17,603 bases of DNA. Origin: an uncultured Duncaniella sp. (GTDB lineage Bacteria > Bacteroidota > Bacteroidia > Bacteroidales > Muribaculaceae). Shown here one piece after another: positions 1-7,467 of the stretch; the stretch's first letter is position 1, and each line of letters begins with the position of its first letter. The stretch spans positions 1 through 17,603 of the forward strand of contig CAJUIX010000036.1 in assembly GCA_910586665.1 (NCBI GenBank). The letters run 5' to 3'. Made by a program: the position numbers and the translations under genes. A model generated the notes under the pieces. It had not been told where the DNA came from. It searched no databases and saw only the letters and a list, made by a program, of their open reading frames with translations.

Positions 1-36
1 GATGAGGGCCGCGAGTAGTAGAAACAGCTTTTTCAT
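1..36 (-). CDS. N-terminus of a secreted or envelope protein, cut by the window edge
   Basis: Only the first 12 codons are present, read leftward from an ATG at 36-34. They translate as MKKLFLLLAALI, a basic start followed by a run of Leu/Ala, which is the beginning of a Sec signal peptide or lipoprotein signal. The reading frame is open to the window edge. The bases just upstream of the ATG (40-55) recur in inverted orientation at the right edge of the window. The rest of the protein is not visible, so no function can be given. The call rests on the clean signal-peptide start and on the similarity to other Bacteroidales exported proteins that begin MKK. Confidence 0.6.
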   Translation of the reverse strand, partial: MKKLFLLLAALI

Positions 37-39
37 ACC

Positions 40-55
40 TGGTAGTTAAGTAATA
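40..55. repeat. Left copy of a 16-bp inverted repeat at the two window edges
   Basis: TGGTAGTTAAGTAATA at 40-55 is the exact reverse complement of 17588-17603. On the minus strand this copy lies three bases upstream of the ATG at position 36, in the leader of the exported-protein gene. The match does not extend further inward (position 56 differs from its counterpart 17587). Outward extent cannot be seen because the right copy ends with the window. Confidence 0.75.
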
Positions 56-356
56 CGAAAATTGGTTAAAAAATATTAATTATTAATGTTACTCAATTGA
101 TAATGAATGGATTGCGACATAAAGCGCTTCGCGTTCCACATAGCAGGTTTGGAAGAGAGCGTCGGAGGGAGGGAAAGAATCTGTGTCTGGAGTGAGGTAG
201 CCGTACTTAAATTTTTAGAGTTATCAATAAGGCCGCGTTGCGCACAGTGAAATGATGTTTTTTATGAGGCGGGAGCACTGCTGAAACGATTGGCAAATTA
301 CGAAATTTTTATTGAATCGGTGCATATTTTTTTACAATTATACATCTATTCGGGGG

Positions 357-364
357 CAAAAGTA
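357..364 (-). promoter_or_regulatory. Possible -7 element for the leftward edge gene
   Basis: On the minus strand this reads TACTTTTG, a match to the Bacteroidetes -7 consensus TAnnTTTG. No good TTTG partner is found about 20 bases further upstream, so support is partial. If real, the edge gene would have a leader of roughly 310 bases. It is the only exact consensus match I found between 37 and 480 on that strand. Confidence 0.28.
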
Positions 365-506
365 ATATTTTTTGAGGAATATGTTAATTAACATTATGTA
401 AAAAAACGTTAAATAGAAATGTTAATGGCATCAATTTGGCATTTTGAAGCTTTGTAGATTGGCAAAATGAAAGTAAATAGGGGGGATTGGCTTTCATATT
501 TAGTTT

Positions 507-588
507 GGTTATAGTATAGAGTTTAAAGTATAGGGGGGGTTAAGGTTTGGTTTAGGGTTTAGGTTATAGTATAGAGGGGAAAGTATAG
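507..588. repeat. Degenerate 27-bp direct repeat, two copies 55 bp apart
   Basis: Copies at 507-533 and 562-588 share GGTTATAGTATAGAG followed by three differing bases (TTT versus GGG) and then AAAGTATAG. A further AGTATAGAGG-like piece follows to about 598. Between the copies lies a G-run and TTTAGGG-type sequence. This resembles slippage-prone low-complexity spacer DNA upstream of the trp promoter. No binding protein is implied by the sequence. Confidence 0.7.
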
Positions 589-645
589 AGTATAGAGGAT
601 ATTTTAAATTTTTTTGAGGGATGGGGTGAAATTTTTGAGGATTTG

Positions 646-677
646 TTTGTTATTTTGATGTAATAGTTATAATTTTG
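646..677 (+). promoter_or_regulatory. Promoter of the trp operon
   Basis: TTTG at 646-649, a 20-base spacer and TAATTTTG at 670-677 match the Bacteroidetes primary-sigma consensus (-33 TTTG, -7 TAnnTTTG) exactly. Transcription would begin near 684, giving about 107 bases of leader before the Trp-rich leader peptide and about 280 bases before trpB. The same element pair with the same spacer recurs at the tRNA-Arg gene and at the outer-membrane protein gene in this window. A weaker -7-like TACATTTA at 763-770 lacks a well-placed -33 partner. Confidence 0.7.
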
Positions 678-790
678 CGGTGTCGGACGTTGTTTTATGA
701 CGATTTTTAATGTATAGGTCGTTACATCTTAATATATGTCCCGCTTTTGAAAGAAATTATTCTACATTTATGATAGCAAGAATCAATAAT

Positions 791-850
791 ATGAACAATT
801 GGTGGCGCATCGGTAAGAATTATCGATGGCAATTGTCCGTATGCACATGA
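791..850 (+). CDS. trpL: Tryptophan operon leader peptide with tandem Trp codons
   Basis: The ATG at 791 opens a 19-codon frame ending in TGA at 848-850: MNNWWRIGKNYRWQLSVCT. Codons 4 and 5 are adjacent Trp codons (TGG TGG at 800-805) and codon 13 is a third (827-829). Three Trp in 19 residues, directly ahead of a trp operon and a terminator-type hairpin, is the hallmark of ribosome-mediated attenuation. When charged tRNA-Trp is scarce the ribosome should stall at 800-805. That leaves 819-830 free to pair with the 5' arm of the terminator, so transcription continues into trpB. The peptide itself probably has no function beyond sensing. The arrangement agrees with the Bacteroid-trp RNA motif described upstream of trp operons in Bacteroidetes; naming it trpL is by analogy. 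Confidence 0.85.
   Translation: MNNWWRIGKNYRWQLSVCT
819..830 (+). promoter_or_regulatory. Antiterminator strand inside the trp leader peptide
   Basis: Bases 819-830 can pair with 893-904 over 12 contiguous pairs (one G-U, T827 with G896). The partner is the 5' arm of the terminator, so the two structures exclude each other. The segment starts 13 bases after the tandem Trp codons, about where a ribosome stalled there would leave the RNA exposed. It is a near copy of the terminator's 3' arm, as expected for competing strands. A further 7-bp pairing (795-801 with 830-836) could act as an upstream protector hairpin but is weaker. Confidence 0.65.
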
Positions 851-888
851 TTCATTAGATACGGGATATTAAATCAGGGTTAAAATAC

Positions 889-940
889 GAGAGCCGTCGA
901 TAATCTTAATGATTGTCGACGGCTCTCTCTTTTATATTTG
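889..940 (+). terminator. Attenuator terminator of the trp leader
   Basis: The arms GAGCCGTCGATAATC (891-905) and GATTGTCGACGGCTC (911-925) form a 15-bp stem with one G-U pair and the five-base loop TTAAT. Two more pairs (889-890 with 926-927) extend it to 17 bp. It is followed by the T-rich tract TCTTTTATATTTG (928-940). This is an intrinsic terminator placed 24 bases before trpB, after the Trp-rich leader peptide, and its 5' arm is shared with the antiterminator pairing. The tail also happens to contain TATATTTG (933-940), a -7-like string, but this is better read as the U-tract. Confidence 0.85.
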
Positions 941-964
941 TCAATCAATAATTTAAAAGGATAA

Positions 965-2158
965 ATGAAAAAATTCAAGTCACTGCTTCCGATTGATGAG
1001 GAAGGGTATTACGGTCGCTTCGGGGGCGCTTATATCCCCGAAATCCTGCACAGCAATGTCAAGGCGTTGCGCGAAGCTTTCTACCGCTATGCGGAGGATG
1101 AGGAGTTTAAGGGTGAGTTTGACCAGCTGATGCGCGACTATGTAGGGCGCCCTTCGCCACTCTACCGCGCCGACAGGCTGAGCGAGCGCTATGGGACCAA
1201 CGTATATCTCAAACGCGAGGACCTCAACCACACCGGGGCTCACAAAATCAACAATGCCATCGGGTCGGCCCTGCTGGCAAGGCGCATGGGGAAGAAGCGT
1301 ATAATAGCCGAAACCGGGGCGGGACAGCACGGGGTGGCCGTGGCGACGGTCTGCGCGCTCATGGGGCTTGACTGTGTGGTCTACATGGGGGCGACTGATG
1401 TCGAGAGGCAGCAGCCCAACGTGGAACGCATGAAGATGCTCGGCGCGAAGGTGGTGCCGGTCCATTCGGGCAACAAGACGCTGAAGGACGCGACCAACGA
1501 GGCCATACGCGACTGGTGTTGCAACCCCGACAGCTTCTATATCATAGGCAGCACCGTAGGTCCACACCCCTATCCCGAAATGGTGGCCCACTTCCAGTCG
1601 GTGATAAGCCGCGAAATCAGGGATCAGCTCAGGACGCAGACCGGGAAGGAGACGCCTGACTATGTTATAGCCTGCGTCGGGGGCGGGAGCAATGCCGCCG
1701 GAGCCTTCTACCACTTCATAGATGAGCCAGGGGTGAAGCTCGTTGCCGCCGAGGCCGCCGGCAAGGGGGTGGATAGCGGCGAGACAGCCGCCACCATCCA
1801 TGTAGGCACGGAGGGAATAATCCACGGGGCGCGCACGCTGGTTATGCAGACCCCCGACGGGCAGATCACGGAGCCTTACTCCATCTCCGCAGGGCTTGAC
1901 TACCCCGGCATCGGTCCGCTTCATGCCTATCTGGCCACATCGGGGCGCGCGAAGGTGCTCGCCGTGACAGACAGCGAGGCTCTCCACGCGGCAATGACCC
2001 TCACGCGCATGGAGGGTGTCATCCCGGCACTCGAGAGCGCCCATGCGCTCGCCGTGCTCGACAAGATGCGCTTCGGCAAGGATGACATAGTGGTCATCAA
2101 CCTCTCCGGTCGCGGCGACAAAGACCTGCACACCTACCTCGCCAATATCAAAAACTGA
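965..2158 (+). CDS. trpB: Tryptophan synthase beta subunit
   Basis: TrpB condenses indole with L-serine to give tryptophan, using PLP, in an alpha2-beta2 complex with TrpA. The 397 residues are the normal length for the family. The PLP lysine is K94 in HTGAHKINNA, the catalytic acid is E116 in AETGAGQHG, and the PLP phosphate loop is GGGSNAAG at 239-246. The start ATG is preceded by AAAAGG at 955-960, a good Shine-Dalgarno-like site. It is the first gene of a trpBEGDCFA operon, a familiar Bacteroides order in which trpB leads and trpA closes. Expression should be controlled by the leader attenuator just upstream. A long frame exists on the opposite strand, but this strand carries all family motifs. 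Confidence 0.97.
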   Translation: MKKFKSLLPIDEEGYYGRFGGAYIPEILHSNVKALREAFYRYAEDEEFKGEFDQLMRDYVGRPSPLYRADRLSERYGTNVYLKREDLNHTGAHKINNAIGSALLARRMGKKRIIAETGAGQHGVAVATVCALMGLDCVVYMGATDVERQQPNVERMKMLGAKVVPVHSGNKTLKDATNEAIRDWCCNPDSFYIIGSTVGPHPYPEMVAHFQSVISREIRDQLRTQTGKETPDYVIACVGGGSNAAGAFYHFIDEPGVKLVAAEAAGKGVDSGETAATIHVGTEGIIHGARTLVMQTPDGQITEPYSISAGLDYPGIGPLHAYLATSGRAKVLAVTDSEALHAAMTLTRMEGVIPALESAHALAVLDKMRFGKDDIVVINLSGRGDKDLHTYLANIKN

Positions 2159-2178
2159 AAATTTCCACCTTAATAATA

Positions 2179-3591
2179 ATGTGTAATATGAAAACCATAC
2201 GACAAATCACGCGCACCATACCCTCCGACCTCGAAACCCCGGTGGGAATCTATCTCAAAGTCCGCGATCTCTATCCGCAGTCAGCCCTGCTGGAAAGCTC
2301 CGACTACCATGCGCAGCACAATGCTACGTCCTTCATAGGTGTGGACCCTATCGGCTATTTCAAGGTAGAGAATGAGGAGGTGGTCACTGTATTTCCGGGA
2401 GAGGAGGAGTGTCGCAAAGCCATCGGCGAAGGGGTCGACGTGGTCAGTGAGCTGAAAGACTATATAGAGAGCTTCAAAATTGAGGGATGCGACCGGAATC
2501 TGCCCGACGGGCTCCTTGGCTATACGGCCTACGATGCCGTGAGATACTTCGAGGATGTGGAGATACAGCCGAGAGAGGCCAAGTTCGAGGGGATAGCAGA
2601 CATGTATTATGTTCTATACCGCTTCCTCGTGGAGGTGAACCACTATAAAAACGAGATGACAATCGTAGAGAACTGTCCCGAGGGGGAGGAGAGCCGCACG
2701 GACGAACTGCTCGCGGTGCTCCACAATAATAATATAGCGCAGTATCCATTCACCGCCCACGATGACCTCGAATCGAGCATGAGCGACGATGATTTCATTC
2801 AGGCGGTGGAGAAGTGCATCGGCCATTCGCACAGGGGAGACATATTCCAGATTGTGCCCTCGCGCCGCTTCTCGCGCGGCTTCGAGGGGGACGAGTTCAA
2901 TGTCTACCGTGCCCTAAGGTGCATCAATCCGTCGCCCTACCTCTTCTACTTCGACTTCGGGAGCTTCAAGGTGTTCGGCTCCTCGCCCGAGACACACCTG
3001 CGCATCAGCGGTAGGACGGCATATATCGACCCTATTGCGGGGACTTTCCGCCGCTCGGGCGATGACGACCGTGACCGCGAGCTTGCGAGGGCGCTTTTGG
3101 AGGATGAGAAGGAGAACGCAGAGCATATCATGCTCGTCGACCTCGCCCGCAACGACCTCAGCCGAAGCGGGGGGAGGGTTGATATAGAGTTTTTGAAAGA
3201 GATACAGTATTATTCGCATGTCATACACATGGTGTCGCGCGTCAGGGCCGAACTTCCCGACGGTGTCAACAACTACCGCCTCTTTGCCGACACATTCCCG
3301 GCCGGGACGCTCAGCGGCGCGCCAAAGGTGAGGGCGATGCAGATTATCGACGAGGTAGAGCAGCACAGCCGCCTGCTTTACGGAGGATGTATTGGCTATC
3401 TCGGCTTCAACGGCGACATCAACCAGGCTATCACCATACGCAGCTTCCTCAGCCACGGCAAGCGCCTCTATTCGCAGGCCGGGGCCGGCATCGTGGCCCG
3501 CTCGGTGCCTGAAAGCGAGTTGCAGGAGACGCGCAACAAGCTCGGCGCGCTCAGCAAAGCCATAGGCTACGCGGAGGAATTCGGTAAATAA
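2179..3591 (+). CDS. trpE: Anthranilate synthase component I
   Basis: TrpE converts chorismate and ammonia, supplied by TrpG, to anthranilate, the committed step of tryptophan synthesis. The chorismate-binding domain fills the C-terminal two thirds, with GDIFQIVPSRR, DPIAGTFRRSG, the acidic ENAEHIMLVDLARND stretch, FPAGTLSGAPK and QAGAGIVARS all present. The feedback site elements LLES (37-40) and NPSPYLFY suggest it is inhibited by tryptophan. The ATG at 2179 gives 470 residues. A second ATG at 2188 (MKTIRQITRT) is an equally good or better start and would give 467; the sequence does not decide. It lies 20 bases after trpB and is followed by its partner trpG. PabB is excluded by the operon context and the feedback motif. 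Confidence 0.95.
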   Translation: MCNMKTIRQITRTIPSDLETPVGIYLKVRDLYPQSALLESSDYHAQHNATSFIGVDPIGYFKVENEEVVTVFPGEEECRKAIGEGVDVVSELKDYIESFKIEGCDRNLPDGLLGYTAYDAVRYFEDVEIQPREAKFEGIADMYYVLYRFLVEVNHYKNEMTIVENCPEGEESRTDELLAVLHNNNIAQYPFTAHDDLESSMSDDDFIQAVEKCIGHSHRGDIFQIVPSRRFSRGFEGDEFNVYRALRCINPSPYLFYFDFGSFKVFGSSPETHLRISGRTAYIDPIAGTFRRSGDDDRDRELARALLEDEKENAEHIMLVDLARNDLSRSGGRVDIEFLKEIQYYSHVIHMVSRVRAELPDGVNNYRLFADTFPAGTLSGAPKVRAMQIIDEVEQHSRLLYGGCIGYLGFNGDINQAITIRSFLSHGKRLYSQAGAGIVARSVPESELQETRNKLGALSKAIGYAEEFGK

Positions 3592-3622
3592 GTTATATAA
3601 CAATATAAATAAGGTAAAAATC

Positions 3623-4186
3623 ATGCGACTACTCATACTTGACAATTACGACTCGTTCACATACAATATCGTCCATGCCGTCAGAGCACTCGGCGTTGAG
3701 CCGGAGGTGGCGAGAAACGACAAAATCAGCCTCGATGACATAGCTGTCTATGACAAAATCATCATCTCGCCCGGACCGGGCATACCATCGGAGGCAGGGA
3801 TATTGCCACAGTTGCTCGACCGTTACGCCACGGAGAGGCCCATACTCGGGGTCTGCCTCGGACATCAGGCTATAGGCGAGCGCTTTGGAGCAAAGCTGCG
3901 GAATCTTTCGACGGTGTATCACGGAGTGCGCTCGGAGGCGCGTCTGACATGCGACGACTATCTCTTTGCCGGCGTGCCCTGCAATTTCGATGTCGGACGA
4001 TACCATTCGTGGGTGGTTGATAAGGACAGTCTTCCCTCATGCCTTGAAATCACAGCCCTAAGCCCCGACGGAGAAATCATGGCGATGCGTCATAAGGAAT
4101 ACGACGTGCGAGGGGTACAGTTTCATCCGGAGTCAATACTCACACCCTACGGCACGGCCATAATCGAGAACTGGATTAACCATTGA
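3623..4186 (+). CDS. trpG: Anthranilate synthase component II (glutamine amidotransferase)
   Basis: TrpG releases ammonia from glutamine and channels it to TrpE. It is a stand-alone class I (triad) amidotransferase domain of 187 residues. The oxyanion loop is SPGPGIPSEAG (49-59), the nucleophile is C78 in GVCLGHQAIG, and the other triad residues are H168 and E170 in QFHPES. It is separated from trpE by 31 bases, unlike the fused trpGD of enteric bacteria. The same protein may also serve folate synthesis (PabA role), as happens in species with one copy. That cannot be judged from this window. Confidence 0.95.
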   Translation: MRLLILDNYDSFTYNIVHAVRALGVEPEVARNDKISLDDIAVYDKIIISPGPGIPSEAGILPQLLDRYATERPILGVCLGHQAIGERFGAKLRNLSTVYHGVRSEARLTCDDYLFAGVPCNFDVGRYHSWVVDKDSLPSCLEITALSPDGEIMAMRHKEYDVRGVQFHPESILTPYGTAIIENWINH

Positions 4187-4205
4187 TTAAAAATAACAAG
4201 CAACG

Positions 4206-5201
4206 ATGAAAAATCTACTATATAAAATGTTCGAGCATAAGAACCTGAGCCGCGAGGAAGCGCGCTTGGTGTTGCTCAACATAGCCGACGGACGCTACAA
4301 CGACGCACAGCTTGCAGCGTTCATGACAGTCTTCCTCATGCGCAGCATCACACTCGACGAGTTGACCGGCTTCCGTGACGCCCTCTTGGAGCGCCGTCTG
4401 CCGGTGAATCTCGGTACCGACGAGGTGATTGACATCGTCGGCACCGGAGGCGACGGCAAGAACACCTTCAACATCTCGACCGCCACCTGTTTCGTGGTGG
4501 CTGCGACAGGGCGCCGAGTGGTGAAGCATGGCAACTATGGCGCAAGCTCGGTGTCGGGAGCCAGCAACGTGCTTGAGCAGCATGGTGTACGTTTCACTTC
4601 GGACACTGACAAGCTACGCCGCTCGCTCGACGAGTGCGGTGTCAGCTATCTCCACGCCCCGCTCTTCAACCCGGCGCTAAAGAGCGTCGCGCCTGTCAGA
4701 AAGGCCCTTGCGGTGCGTAATTTTTTTAATATGCTCGGACCATTGGTCAATCCGACCATACCGAAAAACCAGTTGCTCGGTGTCTACAATCTAAAACTGA
4801 TGCGCCTTTATGACTACATAGCCCAGAAGGAGGGCATTAATTGTACTATAGTCCATTCGCTTGACGGGTATGACGAAATCTCTCTAACGGCTCCATTCAA
4901 AGTAATCGGGAAGGAGGGAGAGAGGGTGTATTCGCCTATCGAACTCGGAATGGCTCAGGCAGTTGATGCCGACCTGTTCGGAGGTAATACTGTCGAGGAC
5001 GCCGCTAAGATTTTTGATGCTGTACTTGAGGGAAGGGCCACTACCGCTCAGGAAAACTGTGTGGTGGCCAACGCGGCCTTAGCTATCAGGACTCTCGAGC
5101 CGGAGATTACGATTGAGAAAGCTGTCGGGGAGGCTCACGAGAGCATACATTCGGGGCGCGCAGCAGCCACGTTTAAGAAATTCATAGAGCTAAACAGTTA
5201 A
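4206..5201 (+). CDS. trpD: Anthranilate phosphoribosyltransferase
   Basis: TrpD transfers phosphoribose from PRPP to anthranilate. At 331 residues it is a standard stand-alone enzyme. The PRPP loop is GTGGD at 79-83, with NIST at 89-92 and the KHGNYGASSVSG segment at 107-118. R165 in SVAPVRKALAVRNFFN matches the anthranilate-binding arginine, and D223-E224 in DGYDEIS matches the metal-binding DE pair. It starts 19 bases after trpG. No truncation or unusual residues were seen. Confidence 0.96.
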   Translation: MKNLLYKMFEHKNLSREEARLVLLNIADGRYNDAQLAAFMTVFLMRSITLDELTGFRDALLERRLPVNLGTDEVIDIVGTGGDGKNTFNISTATCFVVAATGRRVVKHGNYGASSVSGASNVLEQHGVRFTSDTDKLRRSLDECGVSYLHAPLFNPALKSVAPVRKALAVRNFFNMLGPLVNPTIPKNQLLGVYNLKLMRLYDYIAQKEGINCTIVHSLDGYDEISLTAPFKVIGKEGERVYSPIELGMAQAVDADLFGGNTVEDAAKIFDAVLEGRATTAQENCVVANAALAIRTLEPEITIEKAVGEAHESIHSGRAAATFKKFIELNS

Positions 5202-5215
5202 AATACAGCATTATC

Positions 5216-5995
5216 ATGACTAATATACTTGAAAGAATCATAACCAACAAGCGCCGCGAGATAGAAGCTTCACTCCGGGGTGCGAGCTTCGAAATAGACC
5301 CCGGCAGCAGCAACAAGCGCGCGCCCATATCGCTCAGCCGCGCGCTGCTCGACAGCTCTACCGGGATTATAGCCGAATTCAAGCGTCGCTCACCCTCGAA
5401 AGGGGAGATTCACCCGATGGCACTCGTCGACGAGGTGGTTACCGCCTACGAGGATGCCGGAGCGGCTGCCTGCTCTATCCTCACTGATACAGTATATTTC
5501 GGAGGGGCGGTCACCGACCTCGCACTGGTCCGCAATGTCAGCAATATTCCCCTTCTGCGCAAGGACTTCATCATCTCACGTCGACAGATTGCGGAGGCAT
5601 ACGTCTACGGTGCCGACGCAGTGCTCCTCATCGCGGCAGCTCTGCGCAAAGAGGAGGTGGTGGAGCTGACTGACTACGCCCATTCACTTGGTTTGGAAGT
5701 ACTCTTTGAGATACACAAGGCCGAGGAACTTGACAAATATTACAGCGGGGTGGACATGGTCGGTGTTAACAACCGTGACCTGACTACTTTTGCCACAGAT
5801 CCGATGCTATCGGAGAAAGTAGCCTCGGCACTTCCCCAAAATGTAGTTAAAGTGGCTGAAAGCGGACTCAAAACCATTGGCGAAGTCGAGCAGCTGCGTG
5901 CATCGGGCTTCAACGGCTTCTTAATCGGCGAGACATTCATGCGCCACGACAATCCGGGCGAGGCTCTGCGCAGGTTTCTCGACGCAACACTCTGA
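5216..5995 (+). CDS. trpC: Indole-3-glycerol phosphate synthase
   Basis: TrpC closes the indole ring by decarboxylating CdRP to indole-3-glycerol phosphate. It is a monofunctional TIM barrel of 259 residues; trpF is separate here. Visible active-site elements are AEFKRRSPSKG (E54, K56), LLRKDFI (K116), EVLFEIH (E165), GVNNRDL (N185) and VAESG (E215, S216). It follows trpD by 14 bases. It is translated in series with trpF, which begins 6 bases after its stop. Confidence 0.96.
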   Translation: MTNILERIITNKRREIEASLRGASFEIDPGSSNKRAPISLSRALLDSSTGIIAEFKRRSPSKGEIHPMALVDEVVTAYEDAGAAACSILTDTVYFGGAVTDLALVRNVSNIPLLRKDFIISRRQIAEAYVYGADAVLLIAAALRKEEVVELTDYAHSLGLEVLFEIHKAEELDKYYSGVDMVGVNNRDLTTFATDPMLSEKVASALPQNVVKVAESGLKTIGEVEQLRASGFNGFLIGETFMRHDNPGEALRRFLDATL

Positions 5996-6001
5996 AAAAA
6001 T

Positions 6002-6631
6002 ATGAGTTTGGAAATAAAAATATGTGGCATGACCGCTCCGGGCAATATCCTGAAGGCACTAAGGCTGCGCCCCGATTACTTCGGGCTGATATTTCATCGC
6101 TCCTCCCGGCGTCATGCCTTCGGGCTGGAGCCGGAAACGACAGCGGCTCTCGGCGGAATGGTCAGATTTGTAGGTGTCTTTGTCAATTACACAGAGGATG
6201 AAATTGTCAGTCTCGCAGAGGAGTATCATCTCGCCGTTCTCCAGCTCCACGGCGACGAAAGCCCGGAACTGTGTGACAAACTGCGCGATAGAGGCTATGA
6301 GGTCTGGAAAGCAGTAGGAATAAGCAGTGCCGGAGACTTCGAGCGGCTTGGAAGCTATGTCGGAAGCGTGGACCGCTTCGTGTTCGACAGCAAGAGTGAG
6401 GGACGCGGTGGGAGCGGCAGGAAGTTTGACTGGTCGCTGCTCGACGGATATGATCTCCCGACCGATTTCATGCTCGGCGGAGGCATAGGGCCGGAAAATG
6501 CCGGACTCATCTCCTCGCTCACCCATCCGCACCTCGCAGGATTAGACCTCAACAGCCGTTTCGAGCTGTCGCCGGGAATCAAGGATACAGAACTATTAAA
6601 TAAATTCATTAAACAAATCAGAAAATCATGA
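6002..6631 (+). CDS. trpF: Phosphoribosylanthranilate isomerase
   Basis: TrpF performs the Amadori rearrangement of PRA to CdRP, the substrate of TrpC. It is a TIM barrel of 209 residues. The general base is C8 in KICGMT and the general acid is D129 in RFVFDSKSEGRGGSG. QLHGDE (81-86), the GGGIGPEN phosphate loop (159-166) and LDLNSRFELSPGIKD near the end are characteristic. Its stop codon overlaps the trpA start by four bases (ATGA), which implies translational coupling. Confidence 0.95.
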   Translation: MSLEIKICGMTAPGNILKALRLRPDYFGLIFHRSSRRHAFGLEPETTAALGGMVRFVGVFVNYTEDEIVSLAEEYHLAVLQLHGDESPELCDKLRDRGYEVWKAVGISSAGDFERLGSYVGSVDRFVFDSKSEGRGGSGRKFDWSLLDGYDLPTDFMLGGGIGPENAGLISSLTHPHLAGLDLNSRFELSPGIKDTELLNKFIKQIRKS

Positions 6632-7407
6632 ACAGGATAGACCGACTTTTCAATAAGAAAGATAAAGATATACTCTCTATTTACTTCACTGCCGGATTTC
6701 CGGCCCTCGACTCCGGGGTTGAAATAATCAAGAACCTTGCTGCAAAGGATGTTGGCATGATAGAGGTAGGGGTTCCATTCTCCGACCCTATGGCTGACGG
6801 TCCCGTCATCCAGGAAAGCTCGTCGAAAGCCCTGCGCAACGGCATGACGCTCGAACTGCTCTTGAGTCAGATAGAAGAGGTCCGCAAGGCGGTTGCCGAC
6901 ACTCCGATTGTACTCATGGGCTACCTTAATCCCATGATGCAGTATGGCATAGAGCGTCTTTTCGCTCGCTGCAAGGAGGTGGGGGTCGATGCACTCATTA
7001 TTCCCGACCTCCCCTTCAACGAGTATATGCGTGACTTCCGCAACCTAAGTGCCAAATATGACCTGCCAATGATTATGCTTATCACTCCTGAGACCGACGA
7101 AGAGCGCATACAGCTCATCGACAGCAACTGCGACGGATTTATCTACATGGTCTCGGCAGCTGCCACCACCGGTACGCGCGACTCTTTCGGCACAGCCCAG
7201 ACAGATTATTTCAAACGCATCAACTCCATGAACCTGAAGCACCGCCGCCTCATCGGTTTCGGAATCTCCAATCCATCGACCCTGAAGGAGGCTTTCGCCT
7301 ATTCGTCGGGGGCAATCATTGGCTCACTCTTCATAAAGTGCCTTGCCTCGGAGCCGACCGTGGATGGCGCTGTCGACAAGATGCTTGCCACTATAGGACG
7401 TGTATGA
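6628..7407 (+). CDS. trpA: Tryptophan synthase alpha subunit
   Basis: TrpA splits indole-3-glycerol phosphate into glyceraldehyde 3-phosphate and indole, which is channelled to TrpB. The 259 residues form a TIM barrel with catalytic E46 and D57 in MIEVGVPFSDPMADGP, the AATTGTRDSF loop, and the phosphate-binding GFGISNPS. It is the last trp gene and overlaps trpF by ATGA. I see no hairpin terminator after its stop; the queF promoter begins within four bases. Some transcripts may therefore run on into queF. Confidence 0.97.
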   Translation: MNRIDRLFNKKDKDILSIYFTAGFPALDSGVEIIKNLAAKDVGMIEVGVPFSDPMADGPVIQESSSKALRNGMTLELLLSQIEEVRKAVADTPIVLMGYLNPMMQYGIERLFARCKEVGVDALIIPDLPFNEYMRDFRNLSAKYDLPMIMLITPETDEERIQLIDSNCDGFIYMVSAAATTGTRDSFGTAQTDYFKRINSMNLKHRRLIGFGISNPSTLKEAFAYSSGAIIGSLFIKCLASEPTVDGAVDKMLATIGRV

Positions 7408-7410
7408 ATA

Positions 7411-7442
7411 TTGGCACTATTGAAAAATTTTTGCTAAATTTG
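7411..7442 (+). promoter_or_regulatory. Promoter of the queF-queC cluster
   Basis: TTG at 7411-7413, a 21-base spacer and TAAATTTG at 7435-7442 match the Bacteroidetes promoter consensus. The predicted start near 7449 leaves a leader of only about 20 bases before the queF ATG at 7468. The leader is too short for a preQ1 riboswitch and none is seen. Confidence 0.6.
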
Positions 7443-7467
7443 CATTTTAATTCATTTATGAGCTAAA

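Larger units (their letters stand above)
37..645. other. Gene-free AT-rich intergenic stretch with G-rich low-complexity part
   Basis: No convincing gene is visible on either strand; the best frames are about 20 codons. The left part should carry the promoter and 5' leader of the leftward gene at 1-36. From about 480 to 640 the top strand becomes rich in G and T with runs of six (480-485) and seven (533-539) G, telomere-like TTTAGGG/TTTAGG steps around 551-563, a 27-bp degenerate direct repeat, and three copies of TTTTTGAGG (369-377, 611-619, 632-640). The composition differs sharply from the coding DNA downstream. No function can be assigned. Confidence 0.6.

Noticed and set aside
82..147. 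A 21-codon minus-strand frame starting ATGTGGAACGCG in the left intergenic region
   Set aside because: It is short, with no ribosome-binding sequence and no recognisable content; it is expected by chance in 600 bases.
657..728. GATGTAA/TTACATC inverted repeat across the trp leader start
   Set aside because: The arms are only 7 bp with a 58-base loop, and the left arm lies upstream of the predicted transcription start, so it cannot form in the RNA.
933..940. TATATTTG as a promoter -7 element for trpB, with TTG at 913-915
   Set aside because: It lies in the T-tract right after the attenuator hairpin and the spacer is 17 bases. The better promoter is at 646-677, upstream of the Trp-rich leader peptide.
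980..2131. A 383-codon open frame on the minus strand opposite trpB
   Set aside because: TrpB on the plus strand has every catalytic motif and full length. The antisense frame has no recognisable domain and follows from the codon bias and high GC of trpB.
2914..3645. A 243-codon minus-strand frame opposite the 3' part of trpE
   Set aside because: It is a shadow of trpE, which shows all chorismate-binding motifs; the antisense product looks like no known protein.
7443..7467. A preQ1 riboswitch upstream of queF
   Set aside because: The leader predicted from the promoter is only about 20 bases and holds no hairpin or C-rich preQ1 pocket.
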